DNA of 64,000 nucleotides from Rutidosis leptorrhynchoides (lineage: Eukaryota; Streptophyta; Magnoliopsida; Asterales; Asteraceae), in NCBI RefSeq assembly GCF_046630445.1, contig NC_092333.1, forward strand, positions 712,457,001 to 712,521,000, in the 5' to 3' direction. This document shows positions 23,529-35,026 of the stretch, piece by piece. Position 1 is the stretch's first letter. Each line of letters begins with the position of its first letter. The translations under genes and the position numbers were made by a program. The notes under the pieces were generated by a model. The model searched no databases, was not told the DNA's origin, and worked only from the letters and a program-made list of their open reading frames with translations.

Positions 23529-25595
23529 GAGCGTTGCTTGTCCTCAAGCAATATCGTCTTGAACTACTAGAATCACTTCTTTATTCTTCACACTTTGTAC
23601 ATCAGTGATTTCTATACGGCGGTATAAACAATGGTAGTAACGATATGGTTTACAGTCCCACATGACTATAAAAATTTAGATCCATTAAGGAAATTGGATC
23701 TTTATGAAAACATTTGATCTTTTGAAAATTAAATCTAGTTTTTTACCCTAGATAAGTTTTCCGGAATAACCCTTTACCGGTGTTTGCAAAATATTTTTGT
23801 GGGTTTGGTGGGTTTCAGATTTGAAAATTTTAGCTCAAAACTTGCGGTTTTGTGTCACCCACTTGCTAACCTTGTATTTGGAAAGCAACACGTCCAGTTT
23901 ACTTGTCCCGTATATTACCTTTCGGCAAACTACCGTCCGGTTGTAAAGGAAAGCGTTGAACAAGCAACTGTTAAGGCAATGTCCCGTGACATGCTTTTGA
24001 TTATGGTTTTTAACGTGTCGGATGCAATACTATCCTTTGTAGGAGCAATAGTAAAGATCACCCTATAGTTTTTCGGTCTGGCACAAGGTCTTGTCTCCGA
24101 CCATGCTATGCAACCACCGTTCTTACGGTTGACACCCGATTTGGTTCAGGTGACCTAATGAATTCCAGGTGAATTCCTAGGATTTTACGTTCAAAGGTAA
24201 TGAACGCATTGAAAATGGGTTTTCAGAAAACAAATCGGTTTGTAATTTTGATCAAAATATTTTCTCGTTTAAGCTCGAGTTTAGATATCATTGAATTCCA
24301 TGAGTTTGTAATTCTCAATCTTTAAGGTCAATCTCTAGGATTGAGTAATATCAGTCTTAAAAGCTGATTTTTAATCTTTAAGGAGATTATCCTTTCTGGG
24401 GATCTGATTCATTAGTCTTATCAAGCTAATTTGCACGGTGCCCCCCCATTGTACGAGATAAATCCTTCTCATGGTTAGGATAAATCTGACCACTTGGCGA
24501 CCCTGTTTAATGCTGAGGTCCGTGGATTTCCAGCTGATTTTAGTGATGACTTTTCTAGATTTTTCGTCAACCTACAGCTGGTCTGGACGACAACTTCATG
24601 ACCTAAATCAAGAAGCGCGTGTCTTTTTCGGAAGACTTTACTTCCTTTTAATGATGGAATTGATTCATCGTGTAGATCCATCTCTTCTTTTCTTTCATCG
24701 GGTAAAATAGTTAATTTAGTCCAAAGCAAAAGTATTTTCAGTTATTTGTTACAAATATATGTGACATATGTTTAAAATAACTTGGTAAATTTTCCCACAC
24801 TTGGCTTTTTATTTTTCTTTTTATCGTCCTCTATTCCATTTTAAATGAATTTTAACATTTTAGTTTGTTTCTCAATTTATGTCCTTTCCGAGGTAACAAT
24901 AATTTCGGTGTTAAAACCTAGTTTTATCGTTCATAAATGTGTATAAACATGATTTTAATTCATTTAATTGAAAATTTTGAAAAATTTTACTAGAATTGGG
25001 TAGTCAGTATATAAGACTAGGGCTGTTCTTTTTTATCAGAGAGCACTAGATTCTAATACAACTACTGCTTTACTAGTATTTTTAATGGTAACCAAGTGTT
25101 TAATATAAAAATTTTAAAATCCGAAAGAATTTAACCCCTTCCCACACTTAAGATCTTGCAATGCCCTCATTTGCAAGAAATCAGTAACAATTTAAATTAT
25201 TGAGGGTGATTTGTGTGAAAATGATTAAATTTTTACCAAAGTTTCCAAATATATTGGCGTTTGTTTGCTGAATGATAAATGGTGCACATCATTTGTTCAT
25301 TCCGTCTTGTTGTTATTTCACATATATTTTGCATCATTGTCGTCAAAATTACTTGCTTTTGCTGAACTTAATGCCAGTCTTTGAAAATGCGTTGTTTTAC
25401 CCTGTATTGTACATAAGATAAATTGCAAACATATATACATATTTTTGAAGTTTGGTTTATTACCCCACATTCAAAAATTATTAAAATCTAAGAATAAAAG
25501 TTAGATAATTATAAAAATGATTACAATATTAACTAAAAATATTAAATATATCAATAATTACAAATTACAAAATAATAAAAAAAATAATAAGTAAA
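23529..25595 (-). other. Athila 3' noncoding region
   Basis: About 2 kb between the Orf1-like gene and the 3' LTR. It has no conserved coding domain on either strand. Two internal copies of the purine-tract core lie here (24794 and 25141). Long 3' noncoding regions are usual in Athila elements. Confidence 0.6.
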
Positions 25596-26948
25596 CTAAG
25601 GATGATATTGGTACCAATAGGGGTTCCACGCATAACCATAAGTGCTATAGAATGCTTCGGCAGGGTCATACGTAGGATATGGTGGCTGCATCTCTATCGA
25701 CCAAGGAGGGAAGACGGGTTTCGGAGTAGGAATATAGTTTCTACCTATATGTTGGCAATGCGCTATGATCTGGTTCTGATGAACTTGCCAATCTTCAAAT
25801 GCTCTCTGTCTAGCATTTTCGTATTCCTGAGAAGCTATAAACCTATGCATTTCTTGCATCTGGTTCCCCCCTCCTACATTACCTTGTTCCTGGTTTCTCT
25901 CTACCTGTGGATGTCTACCATTGTATCGTACTGCGGCGTTATTTCGCCGCTTCAACACTTTCGCACCATGGTATACATTTAAACCTATAGTGTCGCGGGG
26001 TTCCGGCTCTTCTACTAATAATCCCCCCCGACTTATATCCACACCGAGATATTCACCAATCAAAGTAATAAAAATACCACCTCCTATTATGCTATGTGGA
26101 CGCATCCCTCGAACCATAGCTGATAAATAATAACCCACACAATATGGTATACTTACAGCGCTGTGTGGGTCTCGAATACACATATGGTAAAACAAATCTT
26201 GTTCATTTACCTTTTCTTTGTTTTTACCCCTTTGTGTAATCGAATTAGCTAAAAACCTATGTATTACTCTTAATTCGGCTCTATCTATATCCAAATAAGA
26301 GTAGTTTCCCCTTTTAAAACGGTGATGGCTTGTCATTTGACTCCACACACCGTGTGTATCAAAATTCTCATCTATTTTCCTACCGTTTAGTATCAATCCT
26401 CTACAATCGGCAGACGCTAATTCCTCAGGCGTGTATATACGTAAAGCCTGAGCCATGTCTAGTAAAGACATGTGGCGCATCGAACCGCCTAACAAAAATC
26501 TAATAAAAGAACGATCGGTTAAACTAGCTACCCGATCATTCAACTCTATACTACATAACAACTCTTCACACCATACTTTATATACAGGTCTGCGTATGGT
26601 GAATAAACATATCCAGTCATTAAAATAAGAATTACCATACCTCTGTACCAGTAATTCCCTAATTGGCCCGGCCAATTCTACAGCTTCCAAGGGTCCCCAT
26701 TCTATGACCCTCGGTACCTCAACAACCTTAGAGTGAAGAGTATGCAAACCCCGTTGATATTTTGGATAATCTATCCAAAGTCTGTCAAATCGCAGGTTCG
26801 GGTGCAACTGTTCCAAGTGCATATCTGAAAAGGTCATGACTGGATGAGGTACATCCTGCCTGTAGTAGTTATCTACCTCCTGTTGTTCCAAGTTCTCAGC
26901 AGGAGCATGGCGGGCTTGGGATGAAGATTCACCCCTTTCATTCTGCAA
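25596..26948 (-). CDS. Athila Orf1-like protein, 450 aa, downstream of pol
   Basis: An uninterrupted frame in the position where Athila elements carry their extra (sometimes called env-like) ORF. The central region, with phrases such as RYGNSYFNDW, RRPVYKVWCEE and VPYCVGYYLS-type IPYCVGYYLS, recalls the plant protein family named 'Arabidopsis retrotransposon Orf1 C-terminal domain'; this is from memory and needs a profile search. I see no signal peptide and no convincing hydrophobic membrane segment, so calling it an envelope is not supported. The C-terminal 90 residues are rich in Q, N, Y and P. Function unknown. Confidence 0.6.
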   Translation of the reverse strand: MQNERGESSSQARHAPAENLEQQEVDNYYRQDVPHPVMTFSDMHLEQLHPNLRFDRLWIDYPKYQRGLHTLHSKVVEVPRVIEWGPLEAVELAGPIRELLVQRYGNSYFNDWICLFTIRRPVYKVWCEELLCSIELNDRVASLTDRSFIRFLLGGSMRHMSLLDMAQALRIYTPEELASADCRGLILNGRKIDENFDTHGVWSQMTSHHRFKRGNYSYLDIDRAELRVIHRFLANSITQRGKNKEKVNEQDLFYHMCIRDPHSAVSIPYCVGYYLSAMVRGMRPHSIIGGGIFITLIGEYLGVDISRGGLLVEEPEPRDTIGLNVYHGAKVLKRRNNAAVRYNGRHPQVERNQEQGNVGGGNQMQEMHRFIASQEYENARQRAFEDWQVHQNQIIAHCQHIGRNYIPTPKPVFPPWSIEMQPPYPTYDPAEAFYSTYGYAWNPYWYQYHP

Positions 26949-27835
26949 AACACATCAAACACAAATTTTGTGCATCCAAATATGCATTAGTGTCAGCAAA
27001 ATCATCAATCAAAATAATTACAATGACATTATCAATTTATATCAAACTTAAGCTTATTTTCACATTTTTATCAAATCTACACTTTTTCAAATAAGCATAT
27101 ACGAAAATTTTCGCCAAGTTCATAAGCATTCAACTCAAATAACATGTCAAAATAATCATTACTAGCAAATAAACAAGTCTCAAATGGCATTATCTTTAAA
27201 AAATCAAGTTCATGAATTTTAGACTTGAAAAAGTCCACTTTAATTCTCAAAATCATGTTTAGGCTCAAAGTTTGGATCATTTAACTACCTAGACATGTTA
27301 TACTACTCAATTTAGCAACAATTCATGACAAAAATCGGCCATAACCTGTTTATATCAAAAAGCCCCAAATTTGCTCAAGAACACAAACCCTAGATTATTC
27401 AAAATTTGAAGTTTAAGGCTTCTAATCATGTTAAACAGCATCAATCTAGGTTATACAAGCATACTACATAAACAATTTAAGTCTAATTACACTAAAAAGC
27501 ATCAAAATCAAATTGGGGAAAAATAGCTCAAGAACACTAAAATTCGAATTAAATGGTGTTTAGGTGTAGAAATTTACCGTTTTTCTTGAGTAGTTCTTAG
27601 ATATCATCCTTCTCAACATGATTTTAGCAAAAAATTTGGTGATTAACGGTTAAAAATTGAGATTTTTGGGGGTGATTTTCGGGTTTTTTCGAGTTCTTTT
27701 TCGCAGTATTTTGGGTGTTTATGTGTTGGTGGGAGTGAACTGATCGTGTGCAGCTGTTTTATTTTTTTTCTGTAATTTGGTCCCTCCGCGAGTCGCGGAG
27801 GTTTGCACTGCAAACTCCGCGAGTCGCGGAGTTTA

Positions 27836-27875
<40 letters not shown>

Positions 27876-28830
27876 CTTTAACTTATAAAACAATTAAGAA
27901 ATTAATTTTAAAATTTTGTTTCCCTTGTTATTTAGGACGAGGTCGTTTCAGATCGATGTCCTAGTCTGTCCCTCGACAAAATTTTAAAATTTATCTTTTT
28001 GTAGCGATTGTTTTAAAAGCTAAGATTTTTGGGTTTTTTCAATGTTTTTGGCATACTTTAAATCAATAAGATTAAAAATAATGATAAAAGTTCTCGTCCC
28101 TCCCTCGGGTAAAGCAATTTCGGTTCAAAGACCTAGTCTTCAACTTACGACGAATTTTAAAAATCATATTTTTAACTTAATGAGATAAAGTAAATTTTTG
28201 TTTTTTAAATTCACACAACATAAATATAAAATTCATAATTAATATTAAAAATTAAAAATTCATACCAAACTTAAAATTTGAAATGCATAAAATTAAAATT
28301 TCATATTTTAAAAATTAAAAATTCACACCAAACTTAATTTAAAAATTCATATTATAAATTCATACCAAACTTATATTAATTTTTTAAATATTTACAATTT
28401 TAAATATATTGTTTTTATAAAGTTTACAATATTAAATTAAGGTTTAAATATTAATTTTAAAAACATGGTAAAAATAAATTAAAAATCTTTTTGTCTTTTT
28501 ATCCCACTTTTATCAATCAAATATTATCAAAAATATGCGCCCCTCTTTTCGGTAAAGTAATTTCGGTTCCAAGACCTAATTTAACTCATGACGAATTTTT
28601 GAAATATTTTGGGTTGATTGATTAAAGATATTTATACCTTAAGAATAAACGTTAAATTTCGCAGTGATGTAATAAATTTTTGAAGGATATCAATAATTTC
28701 GGTCGCCAAACCTAATTTTATTTAATACCAATTTAATACTTTTTAGCGAACAAATTAGCGTTTATTATCAAAAGGTTAAAAATAAAAATAAAAATAAAAA
28801 CTATACAGACATACCTGTGAAATAGATTTC
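26949..28830 (-). other. Athila inter-ORF noncoding region with dyad pair and A-tract
   Basis: About 1.9 kb, very AT-rich, between the zinc-knuckle ORF and the Orf1-like gene. It holds a T run of about 32 bases (27839-27870; an A-tract in sense) right beside two CpG-rich dyads at 27783-27831. Such a leader may hold a splice acceptor for a subgenomic message, as known for env-like genes of this clade, but none was identified with confidence. Confidence 0.5.
27783..27831. repeat. Paired CTCCGCGA-G-TCGCGGAG dyads (internal cassette)
   Basis: Two dyads about 12 bp apart. The first is extended by an extra C/G pair on each side. The second is extended by three A/T pairs on each side, giving arms of 11 bp. 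Related pairs lie in both LTRs and in the leader near 36047-36096. Confidence 0.85.
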
Positions 28831-29247
28831 TTAGTTATATGATCTATTATATTCATAAGATAGTCGGTTTAATTGGTCTTCCATGGCTGCATAGGCGTAA
28901 CCTCGAGCATTCATTGTCTTTTCTTCTAAACATATGAACGGTCCGTCTCTGCATAAAGTAACAAATTCGGTATTTGAATAGGTTTGATTATTTGAACATT
29001 TACCTCCATGTGACCATTTTCCGCATTTGTGACATTTTTCTAGGTGTCGTGCTCTTCTTTTTGCTGCGGATTTTGATTTTCCTTTACCAAATTGTAACTT
29101 ATTATCTTCGCATCTGGATCCTTTTCTAACTCCGTCCATTCTTTCTCTGATTACTGATACTATTTCGCTCGGGAGTATGTCATTATTACGTTTAGTGATC
29201 AAAGCGTGTAGCATTAGACCATGGTTTAGTTCACAGGCAGTCTTCAT
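28831..29247 (-). CDS. Small Athila ORF with zinc-knuckle-like motif, 138 aa
   Basis: It lies 172 bp downstream of the pol stop in the element's orientation and is uninterrupted. A basic stretch (KGKSKSAAKRRARH) precedes a cysteine motif CHKCGKWSHGGKC, spaced CX2CX4HX3C, one residue shorter than a retroviral CCHC knuckle. The N-terminal half is otherwise unrecognised. Nucleic-acid binding is a reasonable inference. It might be an exon of a spliced message and not a stand-alone protein. Confidence 0.5.
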   Translation of the reverse strand: MKTACELNHGLMLHALITKRNNDILPSEIVSVIRERMDGVRKGSRCEDNKLQFGKGKSKSAAKRRARHLEKCHKCGKWSHGGKCSNNQTYSNTEFVTLCRDGPFICLEEKTMNARGYAYAAMEDQLNRLSYEYNRSYN

Positions 29248-29419
29248 TTCGTAAAAACCTAAAAAAAATAAAAATTCAGAATGGGGGGAGAAGACTAGTT
29301 CTTTAGGGTCTGCTAGGGAAAGACCATACGTGTTCCATTTTCAAGAACTACACGAAAACAGACAATCTAACTCTAACAGAAATATATATTATCCTTTAAA
29401 GACTTGATTCTCCCCACAC

Positions 29420-32400
29420 TTAGTTAGCTGTGGTGTCGAAATTGTGATTAACTTCGTTGTCGACTTCCATCGGACCATGTATGTAATGTTTAACTCTGTG
29501 ACCATTAACTTTAAATTCAATCCCATTTAAATTTATCAATTCTATCGTTCCGTATGGGAAAACTCTTTTTACTATGAATGGTCCAGACCATCTTGATTTC
29601 AATTTTCCAGGAAATAGCTTGAATCGTGAATTGAAAAGAAGAACTCTGTCTCCTTCTTTAAATTCTTTTGAACTTCTGATTCTTTTATCATGCCATTTCT
29701 TCGTTCTTTCTTTATAGATTAACGAATTTTCGTATGCTTCATGTCTTAATTCTTCTAATTCGTTTAGTTGACTTAATCGTAGACGTCCGGCTTCATGTAA
29801 ATCAAGATTACATGTCTTCAAAGCCCAAAATGCTTTGTGTTCAATTTCTACTGGAAGATGACATGCTTTTCCATAAACAAGTCTAAAAGGTGTGGTTCCA
29901 ATTGGAGTTTTGTAGGCTGTTCTAAAAGCCCAGAGTGCATCCTCCAATTTAATGGACCATTCCTTCGGATTTGATCCTACGGTTTTCTCTAGAATACGTT
30001 TTAAAGCTCGGTTTGTATTTTCAACTTGTCCACTTGTTTGTGGATGATATGCGGTGGAGATTTTATGAGTTACTCCATATCTTTTAAGAACTTTCTCAAG
30101 TTGATTATTACAGAAATGAGTACCCCGATCACTTATTAAAGCTTTCGGTGTTCCAAACCTTGCAAAAAGATGTTTTAAAAAGTTGACTACAACTCGTGCA
30201 TCGTTAGTTGGGAGAGCTTGTGCTTCCGCCCATTTAGATACATAATCAATGGCTACGAGTATATATAAATTATTATGAGATTTTGGAAATGGACCCATAA
30301 AGTCAATACCCCAAATGTCAAATACTTCACATACTTGGATGACATTTTGTGGCATTTCATCACGTTGACTTATTTTTCCGGCCCTTTGACATGCATCACA
30401 GGATTTGCAAAGAAGGTGTGCGTCTTTGTAAATTGTAGGCCAATAGAATCCAGCTTCATAAACTTTTCTTGCTGTTAGTTGAGGCCCATAATGCCCTCCT
30501 GTTGGTCCTGTGTGACAATGGTTTAATATTTTACTAGCTTCATCTCCAAATACACATCGGCGTATTATTCCATCGGGACAACTTTTAAACAGATGTGGAT
30601 CTTCCCAGAAATAGTGTTTTATATCACTGAAGAATTTCTTTCGTCTTTGGTACGATAATCCTTTTTCAAGGAATCCACAAACTAAGTAGTTTGCATAGTC
30701 TGCAAACCATGGGATTTCTTTATAATCTATCTTCAATAGATATTCATCAGGAAAGTTGTCTTGTATGGCCGATTCATTCAAAACTTCTAATTCGGGATTT
30801 TCAAGACGAGAAAGATGATCAGCGGCGAGATTTTCTGCTCCTCTTTTATCTCGGATTTCAATATCAAACTCTTGTAAGAGTAAGATCCATCGGATTAATC
30901 TTGGTTTAGCATCTTGTTTTGAAAATAGGTATCTAAGAGCAGAATGGTCGGTATAGACCACCGTTTTTGCTAGAACGAGATATGATCGAAATTTGTCAAA
31001 AGCAAAGACAATAGCAAGGAGTTCTTTTTCAGTAGTTGTATAGTTCGTTTGTGCTCCTTGTAATGTCTTACTAGCATAATATATAGGTTGAAATCGTTTT
31101 TCAATCCTTTGTCCTAAAACGGCTCCCATTGCAAAATCACTTGCATCGCACATTAGTTCAAATGGTAGATTCCAATTTGGTGTTATCATGATCGGTGCAT
31201 TAGTGAGTTTTTCTTTAAGAGTATTAAAAGATTTGATACATTCATCTGAAAAGATGAATGGCGCATCCTTTTCTAGGAGTTTATTCATAGGAGTGGCAAT
31301 TTTAGAAAAATCTTTTATGAAACGTCGGTAAAAACCGGCATGCCCTAGAAAACTCCTAACTCCTCTAACATTGGTGGGATGTGGAAGTTTAGCAATTACA
31401 TCTACTTTAGCTCTATCCACTTCAATTCCTTCTTTTGAAATTTTATGTCCAAGAACGATGCCTTCTTTAACCATGAAATGGCATTTCTCCCAATTAAGTA
31501 CTAGATTTGATTTTTCGCATCTAATTAGCATTCGTTCTAGATTAACTAGACATGATTTAAATGTATCACCGAAGACTGAAAAGTCATCCATGAATACTTC
31601 CATGCATTCTTCTATCATGTCGTGAAAAATCGCCATCATACACCTCTGAAAGGTTGCAGGGGCGTTACAAAGTCCAAATGGCATGCGTTTGTAAGCAAAA
31701 GTACCATAAGGGCACGTGAATGTGGTTTTCTCTTGGTCTTCGGGTGCTATTGGAATTTGAAAATATCCGGAAAATCCATCTAGAAAACAATAGTAACTAT
31801 TTCCGGCTAATCTTTCCAACATTTGATCTATGAAAGGTAAGGGAAAGTGATCTTTTCTGGTGGCGTCATTTAATTTTCTATAATCAATACATACACGCCA
31901 TCCTGTTATAGTCCTAGTAGGAATAAGCTCATTTTTCTCATTTGTGATAACAGTCATGCCACCCTTCTTAGGCACGCATTGAACTGGGCTTACCCATGGA
32001 CTATCAGAAATTGGATATATCAAACCTGCATCTAGCAGTTTAATAATCTCTTTCTTAACTACATCTTGCATATTAGGATTTAGTCTTCGTTGGCGTTGCA
32101 CATACGTTTTATGACCTTCTTCCATAAGAATTTTATGTGTGCAATACGAAGGACTTATTCCTTTAATATCATGAATCTTCCAAGCAATGGCTGGTTTATG
32201 AGCTTTCAACACAGAAATGAGTTGTGATTTCTCATTTTCAGTAAGAGAAGACGATATTATTACAGGTAATTCAGATTCACCATGTAAATAAGCGTATTCC
32301 AAATGGTTTGGAAGTGGCTTTAACTCTAATTTCGGAGGTTCTTCTATCGATGATTTATATCGATATCTGTCTTCTTCTTTTAGCATTTGAATTTCTTCTG

Positions 32401-35026
32401 TTGTTGGTTCATATCCATTAGCTATTAGTGTAGCTAACATTTCAGCTTCATCAATTGGTTCATTTCCTTCTCCTAAAGAACATTCTCCCGTTCCTTGTAA
32501 TTCTGGAAATTCTTCTAATAATTCTGCATGTGCATCTATAGTTTGAATATAATAACATGTATCATCTGCAGATTGTGGTTGTTGCATTGCTCTATCAACT
32601 GAAAAGGTAACACTCTCATCCTCTATACTTAGGGTCAGTTTCTTACCGAACACGTCTATCATTGCTTTAGCCGTGTTTAAGAATGGTCTTCCTAATATGA
32701 GAGGAACTTGAGAATCTTCTTCCATGTCCAAAACAACAAAATCTACTGGAAATACTAAAGTACCAACTTTAACTAGCATGTTCTCCATTATCCCTCTAGG
32801 ATATTTTATTGATCGATCGGCTAGTTGTATGCTTATTCTGGTTGGTTTCAATTCTCCAAGGTCTAGTTTAGCGTATAGTGAATACGGCATTAGATTTATA
32901 CTAGCACCTAAATCTGCTAATGCTTCTATTGAACTAAGACTACCCAGAAAACATGGAATTGTGAAACTTCCTGGATCAGATAGTTTTTCTGGTATCTTAT
33001 TCAACAGTACTGCTGAACAATTAGCATTCATAGTAACAGCCGAGAGTTCTTCCATTTTCTTTCTATTCGTGATTAGATCTTTCAAGAATTTAGCATACCT
33101 TGGCATTCCTGAAATTACGTCAATGAAAGGAAGATTTACATTTATCTGTTTAAACATATCCAAGAATTTGGATTGCTCGGCTTCAAGTTTTTCCTTCTTC
33201 ATTTTACTCGGATAAGGAAGTGGTGGTTGGTATGGTTTAACATAAGGTTTATCCTTAACTGTGTTATCTTCATTAACCTTTTCAACTACCGGTTCTTTTT
33301 TCTTATCTTGATCAGGTTGTGGTTCTTGTGGAGTAGGAATAGTTTCATCAGAAGTTACAGGTATTTCAGGTGGTTTAAGTGTTGTACCACTTCTTGTGGT
33401 AATAGCTTTAGCTGTTTCATTCCGGGGGTTAGCATTTGTATCACTAGGTAAACTTCCCGGTTTTCTTTCACCTATTAACCTTGCTAGGTTACTTACTTCT
33501 TGTTCCAGATTTTGAATAGAAGCTTGTTGATTTCTAAATGCTTGAGCATTTTGTTCATTGGTTTGTTTTTGAGATGTGAAAAACTGCGTTTGAGTTTCAA
33601 CTAGCTTCGTCATCATATCTTCTAAATTTGGCTTTTTATCATCGGTTTGTTGTGGTGGTTTGTTTTGAAAATTCGGTCTTTGCTGATTGTAAGTATTATT
33701 GGATACTTGTTGATTGCTAGGACCTTGTTGGTTATTGTATGGAATATTTCGGTTATAATTCTGGTTTTGATTGTAAATCGGTCTTGGCGGTTGATAATTA
33801 TTCTGATAATTATTTCCAGGCCTTTGGTTTATGTATGAAATATTCTCTCTTTGTTCCATTGTTAATTCAATACTGAGACAATCTTTTGTCAAATGTGGTC
33901 CTCCACACTGCTCACAACTAATTCGTATAGCATGAATATCTTTAGTCATCTTTTCCATTCGTCTCTCGAAAGCATCTATCTTTGCGGAAATGGAATCTAA
34001 GTCATGGCTAGAATCGGCTCTAGCTGCTTTAGATGATCTAATGATATCTTTTTCTTGGTGCCACTCATGTGAGTGGGAAGCAGTGTTATCAATAATTTTG
34101 TAAGCATCAGTTTCGGTTTTCTTCATAATCGAACCACCAGCTGCTATATCTATGTCTTTTCTTGTAGTGATGTCGCATCCTTGGTAGAATATTTGTACTA
34201 TTTGACAGGTGTCTAAACCATGTTGCGGACATCCTCTTAACAACTTTCCATATCTTGTCCACGCCTCATATAGAGTTTCATTTGGCTTCTGTGTAAACGT
34301 AACAATTTCTGCTTGAAGTCTTACGGCTTTAGATGCAGGAAAGAATTGTTTAAGAAATTTGTCAATTAAAACGTCCCATGTATCGATCGCCCCTTCAGGT
34401 AACGATTCCAACCAATCTTTGGCTTCTCCCTTTAAAGTCCAGGGAAATAACATGAGATATATCTGTTCATCCTCCACTTCTCGTATTTTAAATAGTGTGC
34501 AGATCCTATTAAAGGTACGTAGATGTTCATTTGGATCTTCCTTCGGCGCACCACTAAATTGGCATTGATTAGTCACCATGTGTAGAATTTGTCCTTTGAT
34601 TTCATAATCTGGTGCATTAATGTCTGGATGAGTAATTGCGTGACCTTGGCCAGTGCGTTTAGCTCTCATTCGGTCTTCCATACTTAAAGGTTCCAGATTC
34701 TCCATAATTGAATTTGTTGAATCGGTATCACTAGATGATTCTGATTTAATAGTTCGTTCCTCAACAATCTCTGTTTGAATGATTGGTGGTTCCGGAGGAA
34801 AGTTTAATGGTTCAGGATCTATGAACCGTTCCTGAATATTTTCTGGATTCTCAATTGTGAGGTTTGTTTCAAAAACTGGATTATCGGAAATTTGAACTGA
34901 AGTACTTGGTCGACTGGATGACGATTCTAAAGAAAAATCAACGGCGGTTATATTTGTTAAACGATGTCTTGATCGAGTTACAGGTGGTGAACGTACAAAA
35001 GGTGATGAACGTCTTGCTCGGTGCAT
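29420..35026 (-). CDS. Athila Gag-Pol polyprotein, 1868 aa
   Basis: A single uninterrupted frame. Approximate order: Ser/Pro/Glu-rich N terminus (1-140), retrotransposon Gag core (about 145-260), a zinc knuckle [13 protein letters not shown] near 367, Q/N-rich linker (400-520), aspartic protease with DLGAS near 707, reverse transcriptase with [17 protein letters not shown] near 1052 and FMDD near 1145, RNase H ([22 protein letters not shown] near 1360), and integrase with an HHCC zinc domain near 1505-1550 and D-D-E residues in the neighbourhood of 1578, 1633 and 1667. Gypsy order (integrase last) is clear. The product would form the particle and copy and insert the element. Its stop overlaps a purine-tract core. 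Confidence 0.95.
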   Translation of the reverse strand: MHRARRSSPFVRSPPVTRSRHRLTNITAVDFSLESSSSRPSTSVQISDNPVFETNLTIENPENIQERFIDPEPLNFPPEPPIIQTEIVEERTIKSESSSDTDSTNSIMENLEPLSMEDRMRAKRTGQGHAITHPDINAPDYEIKGQILHMVTNQCQFSGAPKEDPNEHLRTFNRICTLFKIREVEDEQIYLMLFPWTLKGEAKDWLESLPEGAIDTWDVLIDKFLKQFFPASKAVRLQAEIVTFTQKPNETLYEAWTRYGKLLRGCPQHGLDTCQIVQIFYQGCDITTRKDIDIAAGGSIMKKTETDAYKIIDNTASHSHEWHQEKDIIRSSKAARADSSHDLDSISAKIDAFERRMEKMTKDIHAIRISCEQCGGPHLTKDCLSIELTMEQRENISYINQRPGNNYQNNYQPPRPIYNQNQNYNRNIPYNNQQGPSNQQVSNNTYNQQRPNFQNKPPQQTDDKKPNLEDMMTKLVETQTQFFTSQKQTNEQNAQAFRNQQASIQNLEQEVSNLARLIGERKPGSLPSDTNANPRNETAKAITTRSGTTLKPPEIPVTSDETIPTPQEPQPDQDKKKEPVVEKVNEDNTVKDKPYVKPYQPPLPYPSKMKKEKLEAEQSKFLDMFKQINVNLPFIDVISGMPRYAKFLKDLITNRKKMEELSAVTMNANCSAVLLNKIPEKLSDPGSFTIPCFLGSLSSIEALADLGASINLMPYSLYAKLDLGELKPTRISIQLADRSIKYPRGIMENMLVKVGTLVFPVDFVVLDMEEDSQVPLILGRPFLNTAKAMIDVFGKKLTLSIEDESVTFSVDRAMQQPQSADDTCYYIQTIDAHAELLEEFPELQGTGECSLGEGNEPIDEAEMLATLIANGYEPTTEEIQMLKEEDRYRYKSSIEEPPKLELKPLPNHLEYAYLHGESELPVIISSSLTENEKSQLISVLKAHKPAIAWKIHDIKGISPSYCTHKILMEEGHKTYVQRQRRLNPNMQDVVKKEIIKLLDAGLIYPISDSPWVSPVQCVPKKGGMTVITNEKNELIPTRTITGWRVCIDYRKLNDATRKDHFPLPFIDQMLERLAGNSYYCFLDGFSGYFQIPIAPEDQEKTTFTCPYGTFAYKRMPFGLCNAPATFQRCMMAIFHDMIEECMEVFMDDFSVFGDTFKSCLVNLERMLIRCEKSNLVLNWEKCHFMVKEGIVLGHKISKEGIEVDRAKVDVIAKLPHPTNVRGVRSFLGHAGFYRRFIKDFSKIATPMNKLLEKDAPFIFSDECIKSFNTLKEKLTNAPIMITPNWNLPFELMCDASDFAMGAVLGQRIEKRFQPIYYASKTLQGAQTNYTTTEKELLAIVFAFDKFRSYLVLAKTVVYTDHSALRYLFSKQDAKPRLIRWILLLQEFDIEIRDKRGAENLAADHLSRLENPELEVLNESAIQDNFPDEYLLKIDYKEIPWFADYANYLVCGFLEKGLSYQRRKKFFSDIKHYFWEDPHLFKSCPDGIIRRCVFGDEASKILNHCHTGPTGGHYGPQLTARKVYEAGFYWPTIYKDAHLLCKSCDACQRAGKISQRDEMPQNVIQVCEVFDIWGIDFMGPFPKSHNNLYILVAIDYVSKWAEAQALPTNDARVVVNFLKHLFARFGTPKALISDRGTHFCNNQLEKVLKRYGVTHKISTAYHPQTSGQVENTNRALKRILEKTVGSNPKEWSIKLEDALWAFRTAYKTPIGTTPFRLVYGKACHLPVEIEHKAFWALKTCNLDLHEAGRLRLSQLNELEELRHEAYENSLIYKERTKKWHDKRIRSSKEFKEGDRVLLFNSRFKLFPGKLKSRWSGPFIVKRVFPYGTIELINLNGIEFKVNGHRVKHYIHGPMEVDNEVNHNFDTTAN

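Noticed and set aside
23784-24068. 94-codon ORF in the Athila 3' noncoding region, plus strand
   Set aside because: Antisense to the element, no domain recognised, and composition like the surrounding noncoding DNA.
25602-26130. Plus-strand ORFs opposite the Athila Orf1-like gene
   Set aside because: Antisense shadows of the 450-codon frame with no recognisable domain.
25596-26948. Functional viral envelope gene
   Set aside because: No signal peptide or transmembrane segment seen; similarity is to the Athila Orf1 family.
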